Positions 1 to 6,394 of a stretch of DNA of 6,794 nucleotides are shown in pieces. Numbering within the stretch: position 1 is the first letter of the stretch; each line of letters begins with the position of its first letter. Under the pieces are notes generated by a model, which was not told where the DNA came from, made no database searches, and was given only the letters and a program-made list of their open reading frames with translations. Origin of the DNA: an uncultured Flavobacteriales bacterium (GTDB lineage: Bacteria; Bacteroidota; Bacteroidia; Flavobacteriales_E; Vicingaceae). Location of the stretch: NCBI GenBank assembly GCA_937925525.1, contig CALALS010000088.1, forward strand, positions 1-6,794, read 5' to 3'. Both the position numbers and the translations under genes were made by a program.

Positions 1-861
1 GCACATTTTGTAATGCAGCCATTTTTCAAAGACCATACATACTATGGTGCTATTTTAGCGTTGTTATTCCCTACACTATTTTTCCTTCTCAATGTAAAAG
101 AATATAAACTGGGGGTTAAAACCTTAATTGTTTGCTTAATCATATTTTATACCCTTGGAATTATTTTTTCTTATACCAGAGCAGCATGGGTTAGCCTAGC
201 CGGTGCGTTTGTTTTATTTTTAATTTATAGGTTTAAAATTTCATTCAGGTTTCTTTCTTTTTTAGGAATAATAGGCGGACTGATTTTCTATTTATCATGG
301 CCATCTTTAATGATGAAAATTGAAAAAAACAGGCAAGATTCTTCAGGTGATTTAGCTGAACATGTTCAGTCTATTTCTAATATTTCTTCAGATGCCTCAA
401 ACCTGGAAAGGATTAATAGGTGGGAATCTGCACAAAAAATGTTTAACGAAAGACCTATTTTTGGTTGGGGTCCAGGAACTTACGCCTTTTTATATGCCCC
501 CTTTCAGCTTTCCAAAAACAAAACCATTATAAGTACCAATGCAGGTGACTTAGGTAATGCTCACAGTGAATACATTGGCCCTTTGGCTGAGTCAGGTATT
601 TTAGGGATGCTTTCAATGTTAGCAATTGTAATCGCTATTTTTTATAAAGGATCCATGCTTTATCACAAACTTCCTAAAGGGGAAACAAAAAAGCTAGTGT
701 TAGTAATGCTGCTTTGTTTATTCACCTATTTTACGCATGGTGTATTAAATAATTACTTAGACACTGATAAAGCTTCTGTTTTGGTGTGGGGTTTTGCCGC
801 CATAATTGTGGCCGTTGATGTATACTTGAAAGATGATTTACTTAAAGCGGATTCCCATTAA
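1..861 (+). CDS. O-antigen ligase/polymerase family membrane protein (Wzy_C/WaaL type), 5' end cut by window
   Basis: This is the C-terminal part of an inner-membrane protein that joins or polymerises surface polysaccharide repeat units on the periplasmic side. The frame is open from base 1 (Ala-His-Phe-Val before the first ATG at 13), and that ATG lies inside a typical family segment, so the true start is outside the window. Counting from that Met, hydrophobic segments lie near 11-27, 36-53, 57-72, 77-94, 196-210, 227-242 and 255-270. The stretch around SYTRAAW (53-59) matches the family's conserved Arg motif. A long hydrophilic loop (about 96-185) carries ERINRW (132-137), RPIFGWGPGTY (147-157) and NAHSEYIGPLAESG (182-195), the hallmark Wzy_C region. 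The sequence cannot decide between WaaL-type ligase, Wzy polymerase or exopolysaccharide polymerase. The stop at 859-861 lies inside the oppositely oriented phosphatase gene (24 bp overlap). Confidence 0.88.
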   Translation, partial: AHFVMQPFFKDHTYYGAILALLFPTLFFLLNVKEYKLGVKTLIVCLIIFYTLGIIFSYTRAAWVSLAGAFVLFLIYRFKISFRFLSFLGIIGGLIFYLSWPSLMMKIEKNRQDSSGDLAEHVQSISNISSDASNLERINRWESAQKMFNERPIFGWGPGTYAFLYAPFQLSKNKTIISTNAGDLGNAHSEYIGPLAESGILGMLSMLAIVIAIFYKGSMLYHKLPKGETKKLVLVMLLCLFTYFTHGVLNNYLDTDKASVLVWGFAAIIVAVDVYLKDDLLKADSH

Positions 862-874
862 AGTAATATCATCT
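831..874. repeat. Imperfect inverted repeat across the convergent gene overlap (possible bidirectional terminator)
   Basis: The left arm at 831-843 (AGATGATTTACTT) and the right arm at 861-874 (AAGTAATATCATCT) are complementary over 13 pairs with one bulged base, around a 17-base spacer. The repeat spans both stop codons: the phosphatase stop (838-840) lies in the left arm and the O-antigen ligase stop (859-861) at the inner edge of the right arm. There is no other intergenic DNA between the two convergent genes, so this is the natural place for transcription to end. The stem is AT-rich. On the + strand a short T run follows (884-888), but on the - strand there is no clear T run. The repeat itself is plainly visible; terminator function is inference. 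Confidence 0.4.
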
Positions 875-2076
875 GAGTAAGGTTTTTCCTTTATTTTAAA
901 ACTTTCAATATTATTCATTATTGCGTTAAGGAGGTTTTTGATTTCATCTCCTGAATGGCGTATCAAAATATTTTTAACTCTGTCTATACCGAAAGCTTCC
1001 CCAAGCTTATTTTCAGTTTCTTCCACACCATCTGTATAACACAATAAAACTGCATTTTTATTAATTGAAATATTTCCCTCCTTTACAAATGGTAATTTAT
1101 CAAACATTCCTAAAATAGTTGTTCCGGAATTCAACTCTTTAACTCTTCCTTGCTCGTATAAAAGCGGTGGTATATGCCCTGCATTTATATAATTTAATCT
1201 CCTTGAAGAAAAGTTATACTTTGCCAAAAACATAGTAATGTACTTTTCCTTATTTGCACTTTCCTGTATTTTATGATTAATGATATTTACCAATTCAAAT
1301 AAAGAGCTAGTGGTATGTGCTAAAACTCTTAAACTTGCTTGCAAATTAGACATTAATAAGGCAGCCGAGACACCTTTTCCGGAAACATCAGCCATACAAA
1401 AAAGGATTTCATCATTATTTAATTGAATTACATCATAATAATCTCCTCCAACTTCATGATGTGGTTGATAAAAAGCATCTATTTCAACATTTTCATTATT
1501 TGGAAAAACTGATGGAAAAAGTAAATGTTGCATTTCAGAGGCGAGTTCCAACTCCCTCTTCATTGCCGCCTTTTCAATAGCTTCTTTATAGAGTTTTTTA
1601 TTCTCTATTGCCACCATTACAATGTTGGTCAATGTTTTAATAAAAGAGAGATGACGAATAATAGGGCTAACTTCTATTTTCTCGCCATCAAAATCATTTA
1701 ACAATAAATATGCAAGAGGTTTTGTTTTATGGAAGATAGGAACAACAACTCCAAACTGATGTAAAACGGTGTTTTTATGATTATTCAGCACCAAAATATC
1801 TTTGATATTTTCTAAGTCTTCAGATGGGTTTATTCTAACTGAATCGTCAACTCCTTCGCTAATAATGAGTTTCCATTCATTTTCAAATGTATAAAGCTGT
1901 ATTTTTCCGATTTTAAGTTGGTGAACAAGGATGTCCCGATATGTCTCAAATAACTGAACCTTAGAAAGATTGTTATTAATGGCATTTGTAACATCTAACA
2001 ACAAAGTAAGCTTAAGCTTATTAATTTGGCTTCTAGACTTAATTTTGCTGCTATATGACAAATTTTCGTTTTCCAA
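838..2076 (-). CDS. GAF-like / SpoIIE-type PP2C serine/threonine phosphatase (RsbU-like)
   Basis: Predicted cytoplasmic phosphatase of 412 residues that removes phosphate from Ser/Thr of a signalling partner, typically an anti-sigma-factor antagonist. Residues about 20-160 look like a GAF-type sensor fold. An alpha-helical linker (about 160-188, ending ELASEMQHLLFP) leads into the SpoIIE/PP2C domain (about 190-412). The metal-binding motifs are intact: GGDYYDV (210-216), ADVSGKG (229-235), NAGH (298-301), YTDGVEE (347-353) and DDITLM (402-407). No transmembrane segment or response-regulator receiver domain is seen. The start is probably TTG (2074-2076). An in-frame TAG lies two codons upstream, and the first internal Met is residue 154, inside the sensor region, so an ATG start would remove it. 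The gene follows the upstream acyltransferase stop by one base and is the last gene of the minus-strand run. Its target is not identifiable here, as no STAS or anti-sigma gene is in the window. Confidence 0.9.
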   Translation of the reverse strand: MENENLSYSSKIKSRSQINKLKLTLLLDVTNAINNNLSKVQLFETYRDILVHQLKIGKIQLYTFENEWKLIISEGVDDSVRINPSEDLENIKDILVLNNHKNTVLHQFGVVVPIFHKTKPLAYLLLNDFDGEKIEVSPIIRHLSFIKTLTNIVMVAIENKKLYKEAIEKAAMKRELELASEMQHLLFPSVFPNNENVEIDAFYQPHHEVGGDYYDVIQLNNDEILFCMADVSGKGVSAALLMSNLQASLRVLAHTTSSLFELVNIINHKIQESANKEKYITMFLAKYNFSSRRLNYINAGHIPPLLYEQGRVKELNSGTTILGMFDKLPFVKEGNISINKNAVLLCYTDGVEETENKLGEAFGIDRVKNILIRHSGDEIKNLLNAIMNNIESFKIKEKPYSDDITLMGIRFK

Positions 2077-2080
2077 ACTA
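2074..2080 (-). other. Stop/start junction TAG-T-TTG (translational coupling, start-deciding)
   Basis: On the minus strand the stop TAG of the second LpxD-like gene (2078-2080) is followed by one base and then TTG, the inferred phosphatase start. No purine-rich Shine-Dalgarno sequence of normal strength precedes it. The arrangement suggests that ribosomes finishing the upstream gene re-initiate here. The phosphatase frame holds no ATG for the next 153 codons, so this junction decides the start call. Coupling is inferred; the codons are seen. Confidence 0.5.
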
Positions 2081-3007
2081 TTCTAACTTTTTTATTATTT
2101 CAGGCAATTTTCTAATCATTGCCAGTTCTTTCATCTTCTTTTTTGCTTCTTCAGCCGGGCTTCCAAAATAAATCACACCTCCAGCTAAAGATTTGCTAAC
2201 TCCTGACTGAGCGAACAAAACAGCTCCTTTGCCTATCGTTACATTACTTGCTATCCCAACTTGCCCCCATAAAGTAACATTATCTTCAATTGTTACACAT
2301 CCTGCAATTCCAACATGTGCAGCAAATAAGCACATTTTTCCGACCAAAGTGTCATGCCCAATATGAACATGATTATCGAAAACCGTGCCTTTTCCTATTT
2401 TAGTTTCGGCTGTCACACCTTTATCAATAGTACAACAAGCTCCAAGCTCCACATTATCTTCAATTATTACTTTTCCGGCAGAAAAAAGACGCTCGTGAAA
2501 ACCATCTCTTTTCTTGTAGTAAAAGCCCGAAGAGCCAACCACAGTATTAGCTTGGATAGTTACATTATTTCCAATGAACGTATTGTCATATATACAGACG
2601 TTTGGATGAATAAAACAGTTGTCTCCTATTACAACATTATTTCCAATATATGCTGATGGATGAATTTCAGTATCCGCTCCAATACTCACATTTTCACCAA
2701 TATTACTCTTAGCTAATTGAAATGGATTAAAGTGTTTTAAAATTTTAACAAAATCAGAAAAAGGCTCTTTTGATATTAACAAAGTTTTTCCTTCAGGGGC
2801 TTCTACTTTTTGGTTGATAATAATTGTGGTCGCATCACAGTTTAAGGCCTTTTCATAATACTTTGGGTGATCAACAAAAACTATATCTCCTTTCTCAATT
2901 CGATGAATTTCGTTTATTCCTAAAATTTGGTGAGAAGGGTCTCCAACATATTCAACACCAATCAATTCAGCTATTGAAACGAGTGTTTGTGGTTGTTGAA
3001 ATTTCAT
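2078..3007 (-). CDS. Second LpxD-like acyltransferase (UDP-3-O-acylglucosamine N-acyltransferase family)
   Basis: A 309-residue protein with the full LpxD layout: an N-terminal nucleotide-binding domain (about 1-100, with KGDIVFVDHPKYYEKA at 39-54) and a left-handed beta-helix of hexapeptide repeats (about 103-270), followed by a short C-terminal helix (about 286-309). LpxD N-acylates UDP-3-O-acyl-glucosamine using 3-hydroxyacyl-ACP, the third step of lipid A synthesis. The catalytic His is present as H218 in DNHVHIGHD (211-219), and CTIDKG (192-197) matches the family's CTIDRG. Two positions differ from E. coli/Chlamydia LpxD: the family's NPKY is HPKY (H47), and the second conserved His (E. 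coli H276) appears as C237. The real LpxD lies at the right edge of the window, so this paralogue may use another acyl chain or another sugar nucleotide. The ATG start (3005-3007) lies 2 bp after the efp stop. Confidence 0.85.
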   Translation of the reverse strand: MKFQQPQTLVSIAELIGVEYVGDPSHQILGINEIHRIEKGDIVFVDHPKYYEKALNCDATTIIINQKVEAPEGKTLLISKEPFSDFVKILKHFNPFQLAKSNIGENVSIGADTEIHPSAYIGNNVVIGDNCFIHPNVCIYDNTFIGNNVTIQANTVVGSSGFYYKKRDGFHERLFSAGKVIIEDNVELGACCTIDKGVTAETKIGKGTVFDNHVHIGHDTLVGKMCLFAAHVGIAGCVTIEDNVTLWGQVGIASNVTIGKGAVLFAQSGVSKSLAGGVIYFGSPAEEAKKKMKELAMIRKLPEIIKKLE

Positions 3008-3009
3008 AA

Positions 3010-3576
3010 TTATGCTTTTACTCTTTCTGAGTAATCTCCGGTTCTAGTATCAATTTTAACTTTATCACCATTATTGATAAAGAGAGGAACTCTGATTTCT
3101 GCGCCTGTTTCAACTGTAGCAGCTTTTAATGTATTAGTTGCTGTGTCACCTTTAATTCCCGGCTCTGTATAGGTTATTTCTAAAACTGTATATGGTTTTA
3201 GCTCAACGCTTAACATTTCTCCTAAATCCGCATTAAAAAGCACTTCAACAATATCTCCCTCTTTTAAAAATTGAGGTGAATTAATTAAATGCTCTTCTAC
3301 AAATGTTTGTTCAAAAGTATCGGTATGCATTAAGTGATAGATAGTTCCTTCTTTATATAAAAATTGATATTCTCTATTTTCAATTCGAATAATATCGATT
3401 TTAACCCCTGAGTTAAATGTGTTTTCTAGAATTCTACCTGTTTTTAAATCCTTTAGTTTTGTTCTAACGAATGCTGCCCCTTTTCCGGGTTTAACGTGCT
3501 GAAATTCTACAATTTGAACTTGTTTGCCATTAAAATTAATACACAAACCATTTCTAATATCTGCTGTTGTTGCCAT
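3010..3576 (-). CDS. efp: Translation elongation factor P
   Basis: EF-P binds ribosomes between the P and E sites and relieves stalling at consecutive prolines. The 188-residue length matches the family. Domain I, a KOW-like barrel, is about 1-63; OB domain II is about 66-126; the C-terminal OB domain is about 130-187, ending with the family's typical GDKVKIDTRTGDYSERV (169-185). The tip loop reads HVKPGKGAAF (27-36), and K32 corresponds to the E. coli lysine 34 that receives beta-lysine. Whether it is modified here cannot be told, as no modification gene is in the window. The start ATG (3574-3576) gives the usual MATTADIRNG opening. A 32-bp gap separates the gene from the upstream ABC ATPase, the largest gap in the run, so it may also have its own promoter. 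Confidence 0.97.
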   Translation of the reverse strand: MATTADIRNGLCINFNGKQVQIVEFQHVKPGKGAAFVRTKLKDLKTGRILENTFNSGVKIDIIRIENREYQFLYKEGTIYHLMHTDTFEQTFVEEHLINSPQFLKEGDIVEVLFNADLGEMLSVELKPYTVLEITYTEPGIKGDTATNTLKAATVETGAEIRVPLFINNGDKVKIDTRTGDYSERVKA

Positions 3577-3595
3577 TGTTTATTTTTTATTAATA

Positions 3596-3603
3596 CGAAA
3601 GTA
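3596..3603 (-). promoter_or_regulatory. Weak candidate Bacteroidota -7 element upstream of efp
   Basis: On the minus strand the 32-bp gap before efp contains TACTTTCG, which matches the Bacteroidota sigma consensus TAnnTTTG at all but one defined position. It lies 19 bases before the efp ATG. I see no convincing TTG -33 element at the usual 19-20 base spacing, and an 8-base match in AT-rich DNA is easily due to chance. This is only a candidate for an internal promoter that could uncouple efp from the lipid A genes. Confidence 0.2.
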
Positions 3604-3608
3604 ATTAT

Positions 3609-4214
3609 TTATTTGAAATCATGTATGTTTAGATTGCTTTGTACGCCTAACAATTCTTCCGGTTTATCATTGGAGCAAATAATGATTAGTCTTTTACTTT
3701 TTAAGTTATTAATTTTAGACTGGTACCACAAGATTGTTTCAGCATCTAAATTTGTACAAGGCTCGTCTAACAAAAGTATTTTAGCGTTAGAATAAAAAGC
3801 TAAAGCAAGTTTTATTTTTTGCTTCATTCCAGAGGAAAGATTCTTATAATATTTATTTGAATGTTCAGTTAATCCAATTTCATTTAAAATATCTTTTGTG
3901 CTACCAATATTTGCAATGGATTTAAATTTAAAGTGAAAATCAAAAGTTTCTTTAACGGTAAAATCTTGAATCAATTCTAAATAGGGTGCAGCAACCGAGA
4001 TATGTTGACTCAAAGAGTCTATAGCCACTTCATTATAAATTATTTCGCCCTCATTTTGAAGTCCCAAGCCTGAAATAATTTTTAGAAGAGATGATTTACC
4101 GGCACCATTTTTTCCGGTAATAGCATAAACACCAGGAAAAGTGAACTCAAAATTAATTGATTTGAATATCCATTTGCCTTGGTAAGATTTACCTATGTTA
4201 CTGAGCGATATCAA
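3609..4214 (-). CDS. Stand-alone ABC-type ATPase subunit, degenerate Q- and H-loops
   Basis: A single nucleotide-binding domain of 201 residues with no membrane part. Visible motifs: Walker A GKNGAGKS (34-41), signature LSSGM (126-130), Walker B ILLLDEP (146-152) with catalytic E151, and D-loop NLD (155-157). The usual Q-loop glutamine is missing (region SVAAPYLEL, 73-81), and the switch histidine after Walker B is replaced by N182 in CSNDKPEE (180-187). It should bind ATP and drive a permease or complex encoded elsewhere. The start is probably TTG (4212-4214): the frame has a stop six codons upstream, no ATG lies between, and the resulting MISLSNIGKSY opening fits ABC domains well. It overlaps the end of lpxA by 17 bp, suggesting coupled translation. 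Context hints at an envelope role such as lipid or LPS transport, but nothing in the sequence proves a substrate. Confidence 0.85.
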   Translation of the reverse strand: MISLSNIGKSYQGKWIFKSINFEFTFPGVYAITGKNGAGKSSLLKIISGLGLQNEGEIIYNEVAIDSLSQHISVAAPYLELIQDFTVKETFDFHFKFKSIANIGSTKDILNEIGLTEHSNKYYKNLSSGMKQKIKLALAFYSNAKILLLDEPCTNLDAETILWYQSKINNLKSKRLIIICSNDKPEELLGVQSNLNIHDFK

Positions 4215-5007
4215 GTTTTTTATCAGACATTAATGGTCCTCTGATAATTCCTTTGTCGGAGGTTTTAATGAATTGTAATATGTAGTCTTTTTCTTTTGAC
4301 GAAGGAGCTTCTTTTTCTATAATTTCAACGGCATTGGAAACATTGTATCCTTTCAAATAAAGTGTTCGGTAAATATCTTCAATTTGTAAAACTAAATCAT
4401 GATCAAAACCTCTTCTTCTCAATCCAACCGAATTTACTCCGACATAACTAATTGGATCTCTGGCAGCTTTAACATAAGGCGGAACATTTTTTCTTACAGG
4501 AGTATAGCCTGCAACAAAAGCGTGAGCACCAATGTGAATAAATTGTTGGACTGCTGAAAGACCTTCAAGAATTGCAAAATCATCAATGGTAACATGACCT
4601 GCAATTTGAACACTATTTGCAAGAATTACGTTATCTCCTAATATACAGTCGTGAGCCACATGAACATAGGCCATTAAAAGGCAATTCTTACCGATAACAG
4701 TTTTCTTTTTATCTATAGTTCCTTTATGAATTGTGCAGAATTCTCTAATTGAAGTGTTATCGCCAACCTCAACAGTTGAATATTCTCCTTGAAATTTTAA
4801 ATCTTGCGGAATGGCAGAAATAACAGCACCGGGAAATATTCTACAATTTTTTCCAATTCTGGCTCCGTCCATTACACAAGCATTTGGTCCAATCCATGTT
4901 CCTTCTCCAATTTCTACATCTTCGCCTATCGTTGCAAAAGCATCAATAGTTACACTATCAGCAATTTTTGCTTTAGGATGTATGTTCGACAACTTGTGTT
5001 GATTCAT
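4198..5007 (-). CDS. lpxA: UDP-N-acetylglucosamine O-acyltransferase LpxA
   Basis: LpxA moves a 3-hydroxyacyl chain from acyl-carrier protein to the 3-OH of UDP-GlcNAc, the first step of lipid A synthesis. At 269 residues it is close to E. coli LpxA (262). A hexapeptide-repeat beta-helix fills about 8-190 and an alpha-helical C-terminus about 198-250. The catalytic His is H119 in HVAHDC (116-121), with H116 before it and H138 in AGHVTIDDFAI (136-146). KNVPPYV (173-179) and GVNSVGLRRRGF (190-201) are LpxA signatures that separate it from LpxD. E. coli H160 corresponds to Q154 here (SAVQQF, 151-156). G167 matches E. coli G173, the acyl-chain ruler position, which by homology permits a longer chain. 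The ATG start at 5005-5007 lies 35 bp inside the end of lpxC-fabZ. Confidence 0.95.
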   Translation of the reverse strand: MNQHKLSNIHPKAKIADSVTIDAFATIGEDVEIGEGTWIGPNACVMDGARIGKNCRIFPGAVISAIPQDLKFQGEYSTVEVGDNTSIREFCTIHKGTIDKKKTVIGKNCLLMAYVHVAHDCILGDNVILANSVQIAGHVTIDDFAILEGLSAVQQFIHIGAHAFVAGYTPVRKNVPPYVKAARDPISYVGVNSVGLRRRGFDHDLVLQIEDIYRTLYLKGYNVSNAVEIIEKEAPSSKEKDYILQFIKTSDKGIIRGPLMSDKKLDIAQ

Positions 5008-6394
5008 TCTTTGGTTGTTTTACAATTTGAGCCATTAATTCGCCTTCGGTAACAATTTTGTCGCCTACATACGCTGTTGCCTTCATATGACAAACTCCTC
5101 TTCTAATTGGGGTAATTAACTCCAATTTGAATACCAGCGTATCTCCGGGAACAACTTTTTGTTTAAACTTCACTTTATCTATTTTCATAAAGTAAGTCAT
5201 ATAGTTTTCAGGGTCCGGCACCTGACTTAGTACTAAAATACCGCCTGTTTGCGCCATAGCTTCTACTATTAAAACTCCCGGCATAACCGGTTCCGTAGGA
5301 AAATGGCCTTGGAAAAACTCTTCGTTAAACGTTACATTTTTAGCACCGACCACAAAATTTTCCTGAACATCTAAAACTTTATCAATCAATAAAAAAGGAT
5401 ATCTGTGAGGTAATAGCTTTTTTATCTCTTCCATTGTGTAAAGAGATGGTTTAGTAGTATCAAATGTTGGTGTTTTTGACTTTTCAGCCTTAATCACCTG
5501 TTTTATTTTTTTAGCAAATTCCACATTCCCTTTGTGCCCTGGTCTTCCGGCCAAAATATGGGCTTTTATGGGTTTACCAATTAACGCTAAATCTCCAACA
5601 ATGTCAAGCAATTTATGTCGAGCAGGCTCATTTTGAAAACGAAGTTTTGTGTTATTTAATGCGCCCATTCCTTCTACTTTGTAGTGCGGTTTATTCAGTA
5701 AATCACATATTTCATTTATCTTTTCCTGACTAATTTCTTCATCTACTAACACAATTGCATTGTCAATATCTCCACCTTTTATAAGATTATTTTTTGCCAG
5801 TTCTTCAATTTCACGTAGAAAAACAAAGGTTCTACAAGATGCTATTTCATCTTTAAATTCAGCAGGTGAGTACATTGCTGCATGTTGGGTTCCTAAAACC
5901 GGAGATTCATAATCAACCATAACGGTCAATCTAAATGTTTCTTGAGGAACAGCCAGCATTTCAATTTTTCCTTCCTCACACTCGTAAGTTAAGTTTTCGG
6001 TAAGTTCAAAATAATCTCTATCAGCTTTTTGAGGTTGAAGACCAACTCTATCAATTTCTTGAACAAACGGCCAAGCGCTACCATCTAAAATGGGAACTTC
6101 TTCGCCATCAATCTCAATTAATGCATTATCAACTTCCATCCCGTATAAAGCTGCTAAAACGTGCTCTGTTGTGTGCACTCTAACCCCTTTTTCTTCAATG
6201 GTTGTCCCTCTTCTGGTATCTACCACATTATCTACATCAGCATGAATAACAGGTTGATTATCTAAGTCAACCCTTTTAAATTTATACCCATGGTTTTCAG
6301 GAGCAGGCTTAATTACTACAGAGCATTTTTTTCCGGTATGGAGCCCCACACCTTCTACTCTAATTTCCTGCTTAATGGTTTTTTGTTTCCCCAT
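4973..6394 (-). CDS. lpxC/fabZ: Bifunctional UDP-3-O-acyl-GlcNAc deacetylase / 3-hydroxyacyl-ACP dehydratase (LpxC-FabZ fusion)
   Basis: A 473-residue two-enzyme protein. Residues 1 to about 303 are LpxC, the zinc deacetylase that commits to lipid A synthesis. Its zinc ligands are H78 (in HTTEHVLAAL, 74-83), H260 and D264 (in RHKLLDIVGDLAL, 259-271), its catalytic base is E77, and H287 lies in GHKGN (286-290). After a Lys-rich linker (about 296-315), FabZ covers about 318-460 with H330 in PHRYPFLLID (329-338), catalytic H364 in GHFPTEPVMPG (363-373) and E378 in VEAMAQTGG (377-385). FabZ dehydrates 3-hydroxyacyl-ACP for fatty acid elongation, competing with LpxA and LpxD for the same substrates. 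The fusion is known in Bacteroidota and relatives. The C-terminal reading frame is intact, so this is a fusion rather than an artefact. Compared with E. coli LpxC there is an insertion of about 23 residues before H260. The gene overlaps lpxD by 23 bp and lpxA by 35 bp. Confidence 0.97.
   Translation of the reverse strand: MGKQKTIKQEIRVEGVGLHTGKKCSVVIKPAPENHGYKFKRVDLDNQPVIHADVDNVVDTRRGTTIEEKGVRVHTTEHVLAALYGMEVDNALIEIDGEEVPILDGSAWPFVQEIDRVGLQPQKADRDYFELTENLTYECEEGKIEMLAVPQETFRLTVMVDYESPVLGTQHAAMYSPAEFKDEIASCRTFVFLREIEELAKNNLIKGGDIDNAIVLVDEEISQEKINEICDLLNKPHYKVEGMGALNNTKLRFQNEPARHKLLDIVGDLALIGKPIKAHILAGRPGHKGNVEFAKKIKQVIKAEKSKTPTFDTTKPSLYTMEEIKKLLPHRYPFLLIDKVLDVQENFVVGAKNVTFNEEFFQGHFPTEPVMPGVLIVEAMAQTGGILVLSQVPDPENYMTYFMKIDKVKFKQKVVPGDTLVFKLELITPIRRGVCHMKATAYVGDKIVTEGELMAQIVKQPKNESTQVVEHTS

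Noticed and set aside
13..15. ATG at 13 as the true start of the O-antigen ligase-like gene
   Set aside because: The frame continues open to base 1, and the protein would begin in the middle of the family's membrane core, lacking several N-terminal segments.
2354..2656. A 100-codon open frame on the + strand inside the second lpxD-like gene
   Set aside because: It lies wholly antisense to a strongly supported gene, shows no recognisable domain, and its residue pattern is that of a reverse-strand shadow of hexapeptide repeats.
3496..3795. A 99-codon + strand open frame across the efp start and the ABC ATPase end
   Set aside because: It is antisense to two well-supported genes and to the gap between them, has a Cys-rich low-quality translation and no family resemblance.
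2078..5007. Repeated hexapeptide-coding DNA in the acyltransferase genes read as tandem repeats or a CRISPR-like array
   Set aside because: The periodicity is at the protein level (Ile/Val/Leu every six residues) and diverges in DNA; there are no identical repeats with spacers.
4804..5052. Two overlapping + strand open frames opposite lpxA and the end of lpxC-fabZ
   Set aside because: Both are shadows of beta-helix coding sequence in other frames, with Ser/Asn/Tyr-rich translations and no homology I can recognise.
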